Shown: piece by piece, positions 1 through 8,738 of the stretch
How positions within the stretch are numbered: the first letter of the stretch is position 1
Layout: the number at the start of each line of letters is the position of its first letter
Assembly: GCA_009840525.1 (NCBI GenBank)
Contig: VXNP01000017.1
Coordinates: 1 to 55,550, forward strand
Reading direction: 5' to 3'
DNA: 55,550 nucleotides
Origin: Gammaproteobacteria bacterium
GTDB taxonomy: Bacteria; Gemmatimonadota; Gemmatimonadetes; Longimicrobiales; Gaopeijiaceae
Program-made: the position numbers and the translations under genes
Notes under the pieces: generated by a model
What the model saw: only the letters and a program-made list of their open reading frames with translations
Told to the model about the DNA's origin: nothing
Databases searched by the model: none

Positions 1-2
1 AA

Positions 3-1694
3 GCGCTCACATCCCACCGCCCCGCCCTATCCCTCCTGCAGGACCAGATCATGTGGAGCCGCCTGCTCTCGGTTGTGGAAGAGCAGGCCCGCACCCTGGT
101 GCGCACGGCCTTTTCCACACCGGTCCGAGAGGCGGGCGATCTCTCCGCGGGTGTCTTCGACCTGTCCGGGCGAATGCTCGCCCAGGCCGTCACCGGCACC
201 CCCGGACACGTCAATGCGATGGCGGAATCGGTTGGCTTTTTCCTGCGCGATCATCCCGTTCAGACCCTCGTCGACGGCGACGTCCTCATCACCAACGACC
301 CGTGGGAGGGCACGGGCCACCTCAACGACTTCACCGTCGTAACCCCGGCCTTCGTTGCAGGACGCCCGGTGGCCCTCTTCGCCGCAACCAGCCACATCGC
401 CGACGTGGGCGGTCGCGGCTTCGGAGCCGACGCCAACCAGGTGTTCGAGGAGGGCGTGCGCATCCCCATCGGCTACCTCATGCGTGCCGGCCGCGTGGAC
501 GGCACCCTTATTCGCCTCATCCGCGCCAACGTCCGGGACCCCGACGTGGCCCAGGGCGACCTCTACTCCCTCGCCGCCTGCAACCGCACCGGTTGCGAAC
601 GTCTGGCGGCGATGATGGCCGAATTCGGACTCGATTTGCTGGATCCGCTGGCGGAGATGATCGTTTCGGCGTCCCGTCGCGCCATGCTGGCGCGCATCCG
701 CGCCCTGCGTCCGGGCACCTATCGGAGCCACATGCGCATCGACGGCTACGACCGCGACCTCGACCTCGACTGCGCCCTCACCGTCTCCCGCGACGGTATC
801 CACATCGACTTCGACGGCACCTCGCCGATGTCCTCCCGCGGCATCAACGTGCCCCTGACCTATACGCGAGCATACGCGTCCTTCGGCGTTCGCTGCGTGG
901 TGGGCTCCGACGTTCCGAACAACGCGGGGTCGCTCAGCACGATCTCGGTGGGCGCCCCGAGCGGGTCCATCCTGAACGCGCCATCCCCGGCCGCCGTCGC
1001 CGCCCGCCATGCCATCGGCCAAATGCTCCCCGACGTGGTGCTGGGGTGCCTGGAGCAGGCCCTGGGACCGGGATCCGTGCCTGCGGAAGGCGCCTCATGT
1101 CTCTGGAACCCGGTGCTGCTCGGTGGTCCGGGCCTGACCGGCGCATACTCGTACCGCGGGGAGCCCTTCGTGGTGAATCCGTTCCATACCGGTGGCACGG
1201 GCGCGCGTCCGCGCAAGGACGGGCTTTCTGCCACCGCCTTCCCCTCCGGCGTCCGCAGCACGCCCATCGAAATCACCGAAACCGTCGCACCGCTCATCTT
1301 CTGGAGGAAGGAATACATCCCCGATTCCGGCGGCCCCGGCGAATTCCGTGGCGGCCTGGGCCAGGTCATGGAGATCTCCCACGCCTCGGGCAAACCTTTC
1401 GCCATCTCCAAGATGTTCGAACGAGTCCGCAACCCTGCCCGGGGACGCGCGGGCGGCGGCGGCGGCGCGCTGGGACGGATCCATGTGCCCAAGCTGGGGA
1501 TGCTCCGCGCCAAGGGCCGCGAAGTGGTGCCGCCGGGTCACCGTATCGTACTGGAAACCCCAGGCGGTGGCGGCCTCGGCGATCCCCGACGGCGTTCCCG
1601 CCAGCTCGTCCGCGAAGACATCCTCGACGGTTACGTCACGGCGGCCTCGGCGGCGAAGGACTATGGACTTGACCCGCGAGACGAACCCGACTAG
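3..1694 (+). CDS. Hydantoinase B/oxoprolinase-family subunit, 5' end cut by window edge
   Basis: HyuB-type subunit of an N-methylhydantoinase/5-oxoprolinase-like enzyme, which in characterised members performs ATP-dependent opening of hydantoin or oxoproline rings in the cytoplasm. Seen: RTAFSTPVREAGDLSAGVFD-like start of the domain, the NDPWEGTGHLNDF motif, GTPGHVNAM, and a Gly-rich C-terminus (ETPGGGGLGDP). An ATG lies at 51, but the frame is open to base 3 and the residues before it (QDQIMWSRL) resemble the usual family lead-in, so I read the gene as starting outside the window. The partner HyuA subunit is not present downstream and could lie upstream. The family call is firm; the exact substrate is not known. 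Confidence 0.85.
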   Translation, partial: ALTSHRPALSLLQDQIMWSRLLSVVEEQARTLVRTAFSTPVREAGDLSAGVFDLSGRMLAQAVTGTPGHVNAMAESVGFFLRDHPVQTLVDGDVLITNDPWEGTGHLNDFTVVTPAFVAGRPVALFAATSHIADVGGRGFGADANQVFEEGVRIPIGYLMRAGRVDGTLIRLIRANVRDPDVAQGDLYSLAACNRTGCERLAAMMAEFGLDLLDPLAEMIVSASRRAMLARIRALRPGTYRSHMRIDGYDRDLDLDCALTVSRDGIHIDFDGTSPMSSRGINVPLTYTRAYASFGVRCVVGSDVPNNAGSLSTISVGAPSGSILNAPSPAAVAARHAIGQMLPDVVLGCLEQALGPGSVPAEGASCLWNPVLLGGPGLTGAYSYRGEPFVVNPFHTGGTGARPRKDGLSATAFPSGVRSTPIEITETVAPLIFWRKEYIPDSGGPGEFRGGLGQVMEISHASGKPFAISKMFERVRNPARGRAGGGGGALGRIHVPKLGMLRAKGREVVPPGHRIVLETPGGGGLGDPRRRSRQLVREDILDGYVTAASAAKDYGLDPRDEPD

Positions 1695-1747
1695 CTGAGG
1701 TTCGCCCCGGTTCGGATGCGATGATTGGCCGATGCCGGCAATCGACG

Positions 1748-3487
1748 TTATTCCCCGGATCTACTCGCAAGAGAGTCCTCCATGGCTTCCCGCGCCGCCG
1801 CTTCGATCTCCCATGGGATCCGCGAATCGGGGTAGAGTGCGGCCCCGTTGGAAAGCGCGAAGTCACCACCCTTCGCCGGGGCATTGGGATGAACCGATGG
1901 GAGCGGCAAGCCCGCAACCGAGGTCTCGGCCGGGGCGCCAGGATGAACCGTTGGGACCGGTGGCAAGCCCCGTCTCTCGCCACCCCGAGCCGCCCTGGGC
2001 CTGCTCGGCGCGTCCACCAGCATCCTGCCCTTGGGCGTGAAGAACAGCACGGCTCCGTCACCGTTCACCGATACCTTGACCCGCCCCTCATGAACGGCGC
2101 GGTGGTGCCGCCGGCAGAGGAGCAGCGTGTTCCTCAGGCTCGTCTCGCCCCCGTCGGCCCAGTGCTTCACGTGGTGCGCCTCCGTAAACCGGCAGCCGCA
2201 CCCCGGAAAGCGGCAGCCCCGGTCGCGCTCCTCCAGCGCCCGACGGATATGCGGCGGAATGGTGCGCGTCCGGCGGCCCACGTTCAGCATCGAGCCGTCC
2301 TTCGCGTGCACCATTGCGACCACCGCGGCGTCGCACGCCATGCGCCGTGACGTCTCTGCGGAAACGCGGATCCCGTCCAGATCCGACCTTCCGGGCTCGC
2401 CCTCCGCGGCCAGCGTCGCGGCATCGCAGTGGACCATGACCTGGTAGCGCTCGGCCCGAGTGCCGGACGCGACGCGGGCTGACGTCTTCGCCGCATTCTC
2501 CGCTTTGGCTCCGGGCGTTGCCACCGGCTCTTCCCGTGGGACTGCACTCGATTCGATAGTCTGAGCACCATCAAGTTCATCGAGGTCGCCACCCACCTCG
2601 TCCACATCGCCTTCCGATTCGTGGCGCTCGCCACGTCCGAACCCGGCCGCCAGCGCCCGCTCCGCCAAGAGCCCCACCGCATCCGCCCGGCGCTGCTTCG
2701 GCTCCGGGCGCGCATCGCCGGCCTCGCCGCGAACACACCTTCCACTTCCCGTCCCGGCTCGGGCATCGCCGTCCCGCCGGAACAGCGCATCGGACGCTGC
2801 CTCCACGGCCCGCATCAGCACCGCCCCGGCCTCCGGCTCGAGCCGCCCCTTCACCACGTACATCCCGTCGCCGTCCACGAAGACCGAGAAGGTGCGGCTG
2901 CGGCGCCGGGCCTGCTCGGCCGTCAGCTCCGCGTCGCGCGACAACTTCTTCAACATGCGCACCGTCCGCTCCAGCTTCGCCGCCGAGCCCGCGCGCGCGA
3001 ACTCGAGCAACTCCGCCTCGCGCTCGGGGGTCGCAACCCGGGTGAGCGCCCGCACCTTGGCGTAGGAGATGGTCCCGTGCTTCAGAGCATCGGCCGTCTG
3101 TGGCAGGCGCTCGAGCGCGCGGGCGGTCCGCACCCGTTCGCGGGCCGTACCGATCTTCGTGCCAATCCTCCAGGCCAGCCATTCGGCGCAGGAGGAGTAG
3201 CCGCCGTCCTTCCACCCGCCCCGGCGGTCGAACTCGGCGATGAGGGTCATCATGCGCGCCTCGGCGGAGTTGATGCGGGCCGCCAGTTCGGCGATGCGCT
3301 CGCCCAGCCTGCGGAGTTCGTCGTCGTCACCATTGCCGGCGGCGCGATTCGGGGCGCTCTCGGGACCGGACGGCGCGGAGATGGCATCGGTGGACACGGT
3401 GCCGGCGCCCCTGGGTTCCCGCACCATAGCAGGCCACGAGGAGGGCTTCCGGCGAGTGTCGTAGAGAGAGTTCGCAGATGCGATCAT
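1748..3487 (-). CDS. DUF222 (13E12-type) HNH endonuclease
   Basis: Protein of about 579 residues with an N-terminal DUF222/13E12-repeat region and a C-terminal HNH nuclease domain. The HNH part shows CRFPGCGC, then EAHHVKHWADGG, N-LLLCRRHHRAVHEG, which supply the metal and catalytic residues. Such genes are often multicopy and mobile-like, but their role is poorly known. ATG codons occur at 3490 and 3487; I prefer 3487 because GAGAGG (3492-3497) sits 4 bases before it. A frame extension to a TTG at 3514 has no better support. The last ~60 residues are low-complexity with a duplicated 18-residue Pro/His unit. It converges on the hydantoinase gene and has the repeat cluster 3701-3930 upstream of its start. 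Confidence 0.85.
   Translation of the reverse strand: MIASANSLYDTRRKPSSWPAMVREPRGAGTVSTDAISAPSGPESAPNRAAGNGDDDELRRLGERIAELAARINSAEARMMTLIAEFDRRGGWKDGGYSSCAEWLAWRIGTKIGTARERVRTARALERLPQTADALKHGTISYAKVRALTRVATPEREAELLEFARAGSAAKLERTVRMLKKLSRDAELTAEQARRRSRTFSVFVDGDGMYVVKGRLEPEAGAVLMRAVEAASDALFRRDGDARAGTGSGRCVRGEAGDARPEPKQRRADAVGLLAERALAAGFGRGERHESEGDVDEVGGDLDELDGAQTIESSAVPREEPVATPGAKAENAAKTSARVASGTRAERYQVMVHCDAATLAAEGEPGRSDLDGIRVSAETSRRMACDAAVVAMVHAKDGSMLNVGRRTRTIPPHIRRALEERDRGCRFPGCGCRFTEAHHVKHWADGGETSLRNTLLLCRRHHRAVHEGRVKVSVNGDGAVLFFTPKGRMLVDAPSRPRAARGGERRGLPPVPTVHPGAPAETSVAGLPLPSVHPNAPAKGGDFALSNGAALYPDSRIPWEIEAAAREAMEDSLASRSGE
1876..1970. repeat. Direct repeat inside the HNH gene
   Basis: Two near-identical copies, 1876-1913 and 1930-1970, differ by a 3-base insertion and several substitutions. 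On the minus strand they encode repeated Pro/His-rich units (GLPPVPTVHPGAPAE and GLPLPSVHPNAPAK) in the protein tail after the HNH domain. The one-codon length difference keeps the frame. Confidence 0.8.
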
Positions 3488-3500
3488 CATTCCTCTCAAC

Positions 3501-3535
3501 GTGAGATTGTACAATGACTTACCTACAAATATAAC
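3501..3535 (-). promoter_or_regulatory. Possible promoter/operator of the HNH gene
   Basis: The 10-base palindrome ATTGTACAAT lies at 3506-3515 in a short AT-rich stretch just upstream of the HNH start. Read on the minus strand it contains TACAAT, a reasonable -10 box, about 20 bases before the ATG. The -35 candidate (TTATAT, 3529-3534) is poor. It could be a promoter, a dyad operator, or both. Confidence 0.3.
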
Positions 3536-4025
3536 GCCACCGAAATCGGCCGCTCAGGATGCCCTGTAGTGGCCGAAACCGGGTCGAGAGACTTGCGGAG
3601 GAGGACGCCGCCTGCGAATGGCGCCAGCGAGCCTGTCAGCGCCTCTGGCGGGCCAGGGAAGGTGGGATCTCGGACTCCGCCGAATCGCGGGCTCCGAAAC
3701 TGTCAATGGCAGAACGGGACACGCGGATGTGAATTCGGGACGTGGCGCGGGCGGGCAGCCGACCCTCAGCGAACTACCCGCCAAGAGCGCGAGCGCCCGT
3801 CCGTCAATGACAGAATGGGACTACCGAATGTGAATTCGGGACGTCCGGATTCCGGCCAACGCGGAGTTGCGAGATCCGGGCTTGTCCATGGCGGAATGGG
3901 ACTACCGAATGCCAGTCTTGGGACCGTGGCCGGACGGACAACAAAATGCCGGACTCGGTATTGAGAAAACGCCTATTCGGGCCTAGTCACGGCGCCAGCC
4001 GGGCTCGTCGGGTGTGGGACGCCCA
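3516..4025. other. Gene-free stretch between HNH and cytochrome genes
   Basis: About 510 bases with no convincing gene. Short open frames here have no recognisable protein features and are interrupted differently in each repeat copy. The only structure I see is the imperfect repeat family listed separately and an AT-richer stretch near 3940-3980 just beyond the cytochrome stop. Confidence 0.6.
3701..3930. repeat. Three imperfect ~45-base repeats
   Basis: Copies begin near 3701, 3803 and 3883. All share a core of the form GTCAATGRCAGAAYGGGAC followed by CCGAATG-like and GAATTCGGGACG-like blocks; copy 3 diverges in the last block. Spacing is about 102 and 80 bases, not a multiple of three, so this is not a protein repeat. 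The spacing and divergence also do not fit a CRISPR array. They could be a dispersed intergenic repeat or recognition sites for the adjacent nuclease gene. Confidence 0.7.
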
Positions 4026-5375
4026 TCACGGCTCGTCGGACGCCAGCCGCGTCCGCTCGCGCAGCAGCCGCTGGTAGTCCTCTTCGCTCAGGTAGGTGAT
4101 CCCCACCCAGGCGTGCGACATCTCGTCCACTCCGCGGGCGCCGAACAATACCCACTGATCCGGATCGGGATTGATGGGATTGTTGGCGGTATTGTCGAAC
4201 TGTGAGTGGAAGAGGAGGATTGTGCCCTTGGGCAGCAGCGGCTGCACTTCGTCTTCGTAGATGTAGGCGATCTGCCAGTTGTGGTTGTACTGGTTCACGC
4301 GGCTGAGCATCTCGCGGCGACCATCGGGATAGATGGCCTCCATGGACATCGCGGTGCCCCGCATGTGCATGTGGGGCCGGAAACTCTGGAGGAGCGCCGG
4401 CTGGTCGAGCACGTACGCGTGCTCCAGGGTGAGGTAGCCGTGCGGCGGGATGATCAGGTCGCGGGCGCGCGGGCCCGTACTGAAGGTGCCGTCGATGAGG
4501 TGGCGCTGTTCACCCGCGGATGACAGTTCAGGCTCGTAGCCTGGCGGATAGAGCCAGACGCCGGCCTCGACCACGTCATCCGGCACCGGGGTGCCGATCG
4601 GGAAGTAGTGGAGCCCCCAGGAAATCTGCGCCGGGCCGGGAAGCAGGAGTTTGCCCACCCCGTCGGGCAGCTTGTCCCAGCGCTTGCCGACGCCCATGCC
4701 GACCAGCTCCATGCGGTAGCCGTCCTGCACGAAGCGCACGTGTCCGTGGTGCACGACCTTGACGCCCAGCGGATAGGAGGGCTTGAACTCCGCCGCCCGG
4801 ATCCAGCGGCGCTCGGCGAGCCCCTCGAACTCCACCGTGTGGTCCCACCACTGGTCCTGGCCGTTGGCGACGACCGTGAACGGCTCCGAGCGCACCACGA
4901 AGTCGGGCGGGCCCAGCTCCGCCTCGAGCTCCCACTCGTACGCGGGCGGATACTCGATGGGCGGCGGCATGTCGGCAGGGTCGCCCTTGGGCGCGCCGGC
5001 ATCGGCCCATTGCACGATGGTGGCGATCTCGTCGTCGCTGAGCGAGATATCGTTCTCGTAGTCCTGGATGCCCACCGTCTTGTCGAGGTGCCAGGGCGGC
5101 ATGATGCGCTGTTCGACGCGGTAGCGGATGAGCGGCGCGAAGGGGATCGTCTGCTCATAGGTGAGGAGCGACATGGGGCCGATGCCGTCCGGCCGGTGGC
5201 ACTGCTGGCACGAGCGCTGGATGATGGGTGCGATGTCGCGCGACCAGGTGGGGGCGTCGTTGCCGGCCGACATGGCGACCTCGGCGCCTGCGGGGCCCAC
5301 GTCCGCATTCTGGGCGGCGGTGGGCGTGCCCCAGGCGAGCCCGAGGATCAGCGGAAGCGTCATCAGGCGGCTCAT
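4026..5375 (-). CDS. Exported c-heme / copper type II monooxygenase-like protein
   Basis: Protein of 449 residues with a Sec signal ending near TAAQ (residues 18-22). A single c-type heme site CQQCH is at 56-60, with possible axial Met in MPPWHLD (~92-98). The C-terminal half resembles the ascorbate-dependent type II copper monooxygenase fold: VVHHGH at 207-212, LHYFPIG at 256, and PHMHMRG at 334-340, followed by DNTANNPINPDP. Likely periplasmic electron transfer or oxidation. The start at 5375 overlaps the stop of the upstream gene by ATGA; longer versions of the frame simply run through that gene antisense to nothing useful. It is the third gene of an operon after the quinoprotein dehydrogenase. 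The substrate cannot be read from sequence. Confidence 0.8.
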   Translation of the reverse strand: MSRLMTLPLILGLAWGTPTAAQNADVGPAGAEVAMSAGNDAPTWSRDIAPIIQRSCQQCHRPDGIGPMSLLTYEQTIPFAPLIRYRVEQRIMPPWHLDKTVGIQDYENDISLSDDEIATIVQWADAGAPKGDPADMPPPIEYPPAYEWELEAELGPPDFVVRSEPFTVVANGQDQWWDHTVEFEGLAERRWIRAAEFKPSYPLGVKVVHHGHVRFVQDGYRMELVGMGVGKRWDKLPDGVGKLLLPGPAQISWGLHYFPIGTPVPDDVVEAGVWLYPPGYEPELSSAGEQRHLIDGTFSTGPRARDLIIPPHGYLTLEHAYVLDQPALLQSFRPHMHMRGTAMSMEAIYPDGRREMLSRVNQYNHNWQIAYIYEDEVQPLLPKGTILLFHSQFDNTANNPINPDPDQWVLFGARGVDEMSHAWVGITYLSEEDYQRLLRERTRLASDEP

Positions 5376-6316
5376 CGGCCCACCTCCACATGCAGGTATC
5401 CGTTGGTCCAGCAACACTGGAATTCGAACTCCGGCACCCGGTTGTACGCAAGTACGCGCACCACGTAGCTGCCCGGCTCGCTGAAGGTCGCGACCGTGGT
5501 CACCACGGCCCCGCCCTCCGCGCTCCACGCCTCATGAGAGACCTCGGCCTCGGGTTCGCCGAAGGCGATCTGTCCGGGGCCACGGTGCTTGAACCACTTG
5601 ATGCGGATGGGCCTCTCGTCCCCGGGAAAGACGCCATCTCGATGGGTCCACGCGATCAGGCGCACGGGTTCGCCCGCTATCACATTCGCGGGCCCCGCCG
5701 TCGTAACCCCGGCCGGGCCCTGGCCTCCGGGACCATCGCGCTCAAGCCGCAACACCGGCGAGGAACTCTCTCGCCCAGGAAAAACCCATCCGTTGATCTG
5801 GTACTGTGTGCTCCTGATGCGTCCCGGAACGGAATAGGTGCGCCCATCGTGGCGCAGGCTCCAGACCACGTCGCCGTCCCCGAAGTCGGACGGGACCTTC
5901 ACCGTGAAGACGCCCCAATGGCGGCGGTCGCCCTCGGGGACGGGGAGAAAGTGGGTGGGCTGGACGCCGTCGTAGATGGCCGGCTCGATGAAGTTGTCCG
6001 GACCTTGGGGAATCTCCAAGAGCTCCTCGGTGTTCACGTTGAAGTAGCCGAAGGAGAGGGCGTAGGAGCCGTCCGGCATCGGGTACCAGCCCTCGAACAC
6101 GGGGATCACCGGCCCGCCCGAGGGACGCAGGAAGTCGAGGTTGAACTGGGTTTCGCCCGGCTCTGCGACACGCTGCTGGGAGGCGCGCGGGAGTTGGGCC
6201 GCAAGGGGCGGTGCCGGGGCCGCGGCGATCGCAAGGCACACCGCCGCAAGGGCGATTGCGCTACCGCCTGCGCCGCTTGTGGCCTGGTTCCGGGCCGATC
6301 CGTTCACGCGCAGCAT
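5372..6316 (-). CDS. Exported protein of unknown function in quinoprotein operon
   Basis: About 314 residues with an N-terminal hydrophobic signal ending around LAAQ (~36-40). The rest is predicted soluble, with an FEGWYPMPDGSYALSFGYFN segment that recurs, from memory, in exported hypothetical proteins of Gemmatimonadota and Acidobacteria, and a C-terminal beta-rich stretch (FSEPGSYVVRVLAYN) like an Ig/PKD sandwich. No catalytic motif is visible. It sits 4 bases after the quinoprotein stop and overlaps the next gene by ATGA, so it is translated with both. ATG 6316 is very close to the AGGGG box; a GTG at 6307 has better spacing (9 bases) and may be the true start. Accessory or docking role is inferred only from context. 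Confidence 0.75.
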   Translation of the reverse strand: MLRVNGSARNQATSGAGGSAIALAAVCLAIAAAPAPPLAAQLPRASQQRVAEPGETQFNLDFLRPSGGPVIPVFEGWYPMPDGSYALSFGYFNVNTEELLEIPQGPDNFIEPAIYDGVQPTHFLPVPEGDRRHWGVFTVKVPSDFGDGDVVWSLRHDGRTYSVPGRIRSTQYQINGWVFPGRESSSPVLRLERDGPGGQGPAGVTTAGPANVIAGEPVRLIAWTHRDGVFPGDERPIRIKWFKHRGPGQIAFGEPEAEVSHEAWSAEGGAVVTTVATFSEPGSYVVRVLAYNRVPEFEFQCCWTNGYLHVEVGR

Positions 6317-6320
6317 CCCC

Positions 6321-8594
6321 TCAGGGCTCGCTCAGCTTGAAGACGTAGAGCGCGTTGTGGCCCTCGGGACTCACCAGCTCCGGGGTCAGGAAGGTGGGGA
6401 TGCGCCAGGGGCTGCCTCCGCCGCGCGCCGTCGCCACCGCGACGTACTGGACGCCGTCGACCTCGTAGGAAATCGGGTAGCCCATCACCGAGGTGCCCAG
6501 GCGGCTCCTCCACAGCACCTCGCCGGTACGGACGTCGTAGGCGCGGATCCAGCGGTCGAAGTCGCCAACGAAGACGAGGCCGCCCGCAGTGGTCAGTGCC
6601 GCAGTGAGGAAGGGCGAGCGCTGCTCGATGCTCCACACCTCGTCGAGGGTAGCCACGTCGTAGGCGGCCAGCTTGCCGAAGTTGCCGTCGGTGCCGGGCA
6701 TCTCCATCCAGGCGCGGTCGCCCTGGTTGCCTCCGGAACCCGGTTCGAGCACCGTCTCCCGGCCCGCGATCTCCATGCAGCTCTGGCTCAGCGGAGTGAC
6801 GAGGAGGCCGGACTCCGGATGATATCCGCTCGCGGGCCAGTTGTGGCCGCCGGCGGTGGAGGGACAAACCGAGAGCCACTCGCCGACTTTGGCGTTGGCA
6901 ATATCATCTCTATATTGGACGGCCCCTGTCTCATAATCGACATCCAATATATTCTGATATACGGTCTCCCTGAGGCCCAGGAAAGTGCCGTCCCGCCGGT
7001 CCAGTTTCCAGAGGATGCCGTGCTTGCCGATTGAGATCACTGTGGGTTCGCCATTCACGTCGAGCAGCACGCGCTCAAGCGCCTCGTCCATGTCCAGCGA
7101 TTCTCCGGGGACGTGAATGTAGTACCAGGCGATGCTGCCGTCCTCGACGCGGAGCGCGAGGGTGGAGTTGGCGTAGGCGGTGGAGTCGGCGGTGGTGAGG
7201 CCCCGGCTCGCGGCCACCCAGGGTTTCGCTTGCGCAGTACCGAAATAGACCAGTCCGAGTTCGGGATCCCAGCTGCCGGTCATCCAGACGTCGGCTCCGC
7301 CGCGCAGGCCGAAGGGCAGGTCGCCCCAGGTGTCGCCGCCGGACTCACCGGGACGGGCCACGGTGTAGGTGCGCCACAACTCGCGCCCGGTGCGGGCGTC
7401 GTGGGCGGTAATGAAGCAGCTCTCTTCATGGAAGCGCCCGCAGCCGTTGATGCCGTTGACGACCCTGCCGTCGGCGACGATGGGACCCGTGCTGTTCGAG
7501 TAGCCCTTCTCCGGGTCGGCGATGCGGGTCTCCCAGCGGACGGTTCCGGTGGCGGCGTCGAGCGCCACCATGTGGGCGTCGGCGGTGGCCACGAAGACCA
7601 TGTCCTCCCAGATGGCGAGGGTGCGCAGCTGCCCGCGCGGGCCGCCCTCGAAGCGCCGGCGGTATTCCCACAGCGGGGTGCCGTCGGCCGCGTCCAGCGC
7701 CTGCACGACGTTGCCGGGATTGCTGAGGAAGAGAACCCCGTCGCGCACCAGCGGCGCCTGCTGGCTGCGGCCGTTCTCCATCCCCCACGACCACGCGAGC
7801 TGCAGGCGGTGGACGTTCGAGGCGTCGACCTGAATGAGCGGACTGTATCCCCACGAACCGGGATTGCCGCGCCAGTGCAGCCAGTCGGCCGCGGGGGGGT
7901 CGGCCAGGTCGGCGTCGGAGGCGGGGGCCGCGGCGGCCGGGCGCCAGGTGCGGGTCACGCCGGTCGGGGTTTCGGTGACGCCGCCGACCCCGCCCGGTGG
8001 CGGTCCGGTCAGCGCGTGCGGCGAGTGGCCCGTGCCGGGACGGCCGGGAACGGGAGGGACGACCGCGGGCGGTTCCGGAGCGGCGGCGGCATCTCCACGG
8101 TCGGCGGTCAGGTCGGGCGTCTGGCCCGTAGCGGCTTGCGAACCAGGTGCGGCGCCCGCTGGCTGTGACAGTCCAGCCCCGGCGGCCGGCGTTCCCCCGA
8201 GCGAGATCCCTCCCAGGGTTCCCCCGTTCTCCCGAATGATGTACGCCACGACCGCCGCGTACTCCTCATCGCTCAGCGACTCGGGGGCGTCCTCGGGCAT
8301 GGTCGACCGGATGTTCTCGAGCAGCTCGCCGATCGGCTCGTTCCCCCACGCCCGGAGAAAGCTCCGGCCGGCGAGTTCGGGGGCCTCGAAGTCACCCCGC
8401 AGATTGGCCAGGTGGCAGTCCGCGCAGGCTTCGCGGTACACGGCTTCTCCCGCCACGGCCTGCTCGTGGGTGTAGGTCGGGACGGCGGTTGCATCGATCT
8501 GCTGGCCGGCGGCCGGACAGGGCCCCGCGGCGGCGATGACGGCAAACGCCGAAACAACCACCGGAAACAGCAGAGGCCTCATTCCTGGCGACAC
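6321..8594 (-). CDS. PQQ-dependent alcohol/sugar dehydrogenase with N-terminal cytochrome c
   Basis: Protein of 757 residues. A signal peptide is followed by a cytochrome c domain with CADCH at 57-61 and a later Met-containing loop, then a Pro/Gly/Ala-rich linker (~130-215), then a quinoprotein beta-propeller starting at [16 protein letters not shown], with repeats such as [27 protein letters not shown] and [10 protein letters not shown]. The usual family arrangement places the heme domain C-terminal, so the N-terminal heme is noteworthy. Likely periplasmic oxidation of an alcohol or aldose with electrons passed to the heme. GTG at 8594 is preferred over ATG 8582 because GAGG sits 6 bases ahead. 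It leads the three-gene operon 8594-4026. An AT-rich patch lies at 6901-6960. Confidence 0.85.
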   Translation of the reverse strand: MSPGMRPLLFPVVVSAFAVIAAAGPCPAAGQQIDATAVPTYTHEQAVAGEAVYREACADCHLANLRGDFEAPELAGRSFLRAWGNEPIGELLENIRSTMPEDAPESLSDEEYAAVVAYIIRENGGTLGGISLGGTPAAGAGLSQPAGAAPGSQAATGQTPDLTADRGDAAAAPEPPAVVPPVPGRPGTGHSPHALTGPPPGGVGGVTETPTGVTRTWRPAAAAPASDADLADPPAADWLHWRGNPGSWGYSPLIQVDASNVHRLQLAWSWGMENGRSQQAPLVRDGVLFLSNPGNVVQALDAADGTPLWEYRRRFEGGPRGQLRTLAIWEDMVFVATADAHMVALDAATGTVRWETRIADPEKGYSNSTGPIVADGRVVNGINGCGRFHEESCFITAHDARTGRELWRTYTVARPGESGGDTWGDLPFGLRGGADVWMTGSWDPELGLVYFGTAQAKPWVAASRGLTTADSTAYANSTLALRVEDGSIAWYYIHVPGESLDMDEALERVLLDVNGEPTVISIGKHGILWKLDRRDGTFLGLRETVYQNILDVDYETGAVQYRDDIANAKVGEWLSVCPSTAGGHNWPASGYHPESGLLVTPLSQSCMEIAGRETVLEPGSGGNQGDRAWMEMPGTDGNFGKLAAYDVATLDEVWSIEQRSPFLTAALTTAGGLVFVGDFDRWIRAYDVRTGEVLWRSRLGTSVMGYPISYEVDGVQYVAVATARGGGSPWRIPTFLTPELVSPEGHNALYVFKLSEP

Positions 8595-8738
8595 AACACA
8601 CCTCGCCCGCGATGATGACGGTGGGCTCGCATGCTCAGCATGCCGCCGCGCGGCGGGCGATGCAAGGCGGAGGAGACGAAGAACGAGCCCGCCTGATCCT
8701 GGCCCTGCCGGCGATGCCGTCTGCGGCCGGTCGGAAGC

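Noticed and set aside
1682-1704. CGAACC-GGTTCG stem-loop at the hydantoinase stop
   Set aside because: The stem is 6 pairs with an 11-base loop and no T-run, so termination is not supported.
3701-3930. CRISPR array interpretation of the repeats
   Set aside because: Only three degenerate copies, unequal spacing of about 102 and 80 bases, and no cas genes nearby.
3569-3964. 131-codon frame across the repeat zone
   Set aside because: Its sequence is Arg/Gly-rich, it contains the repeats out of register, and no start or family support exists.
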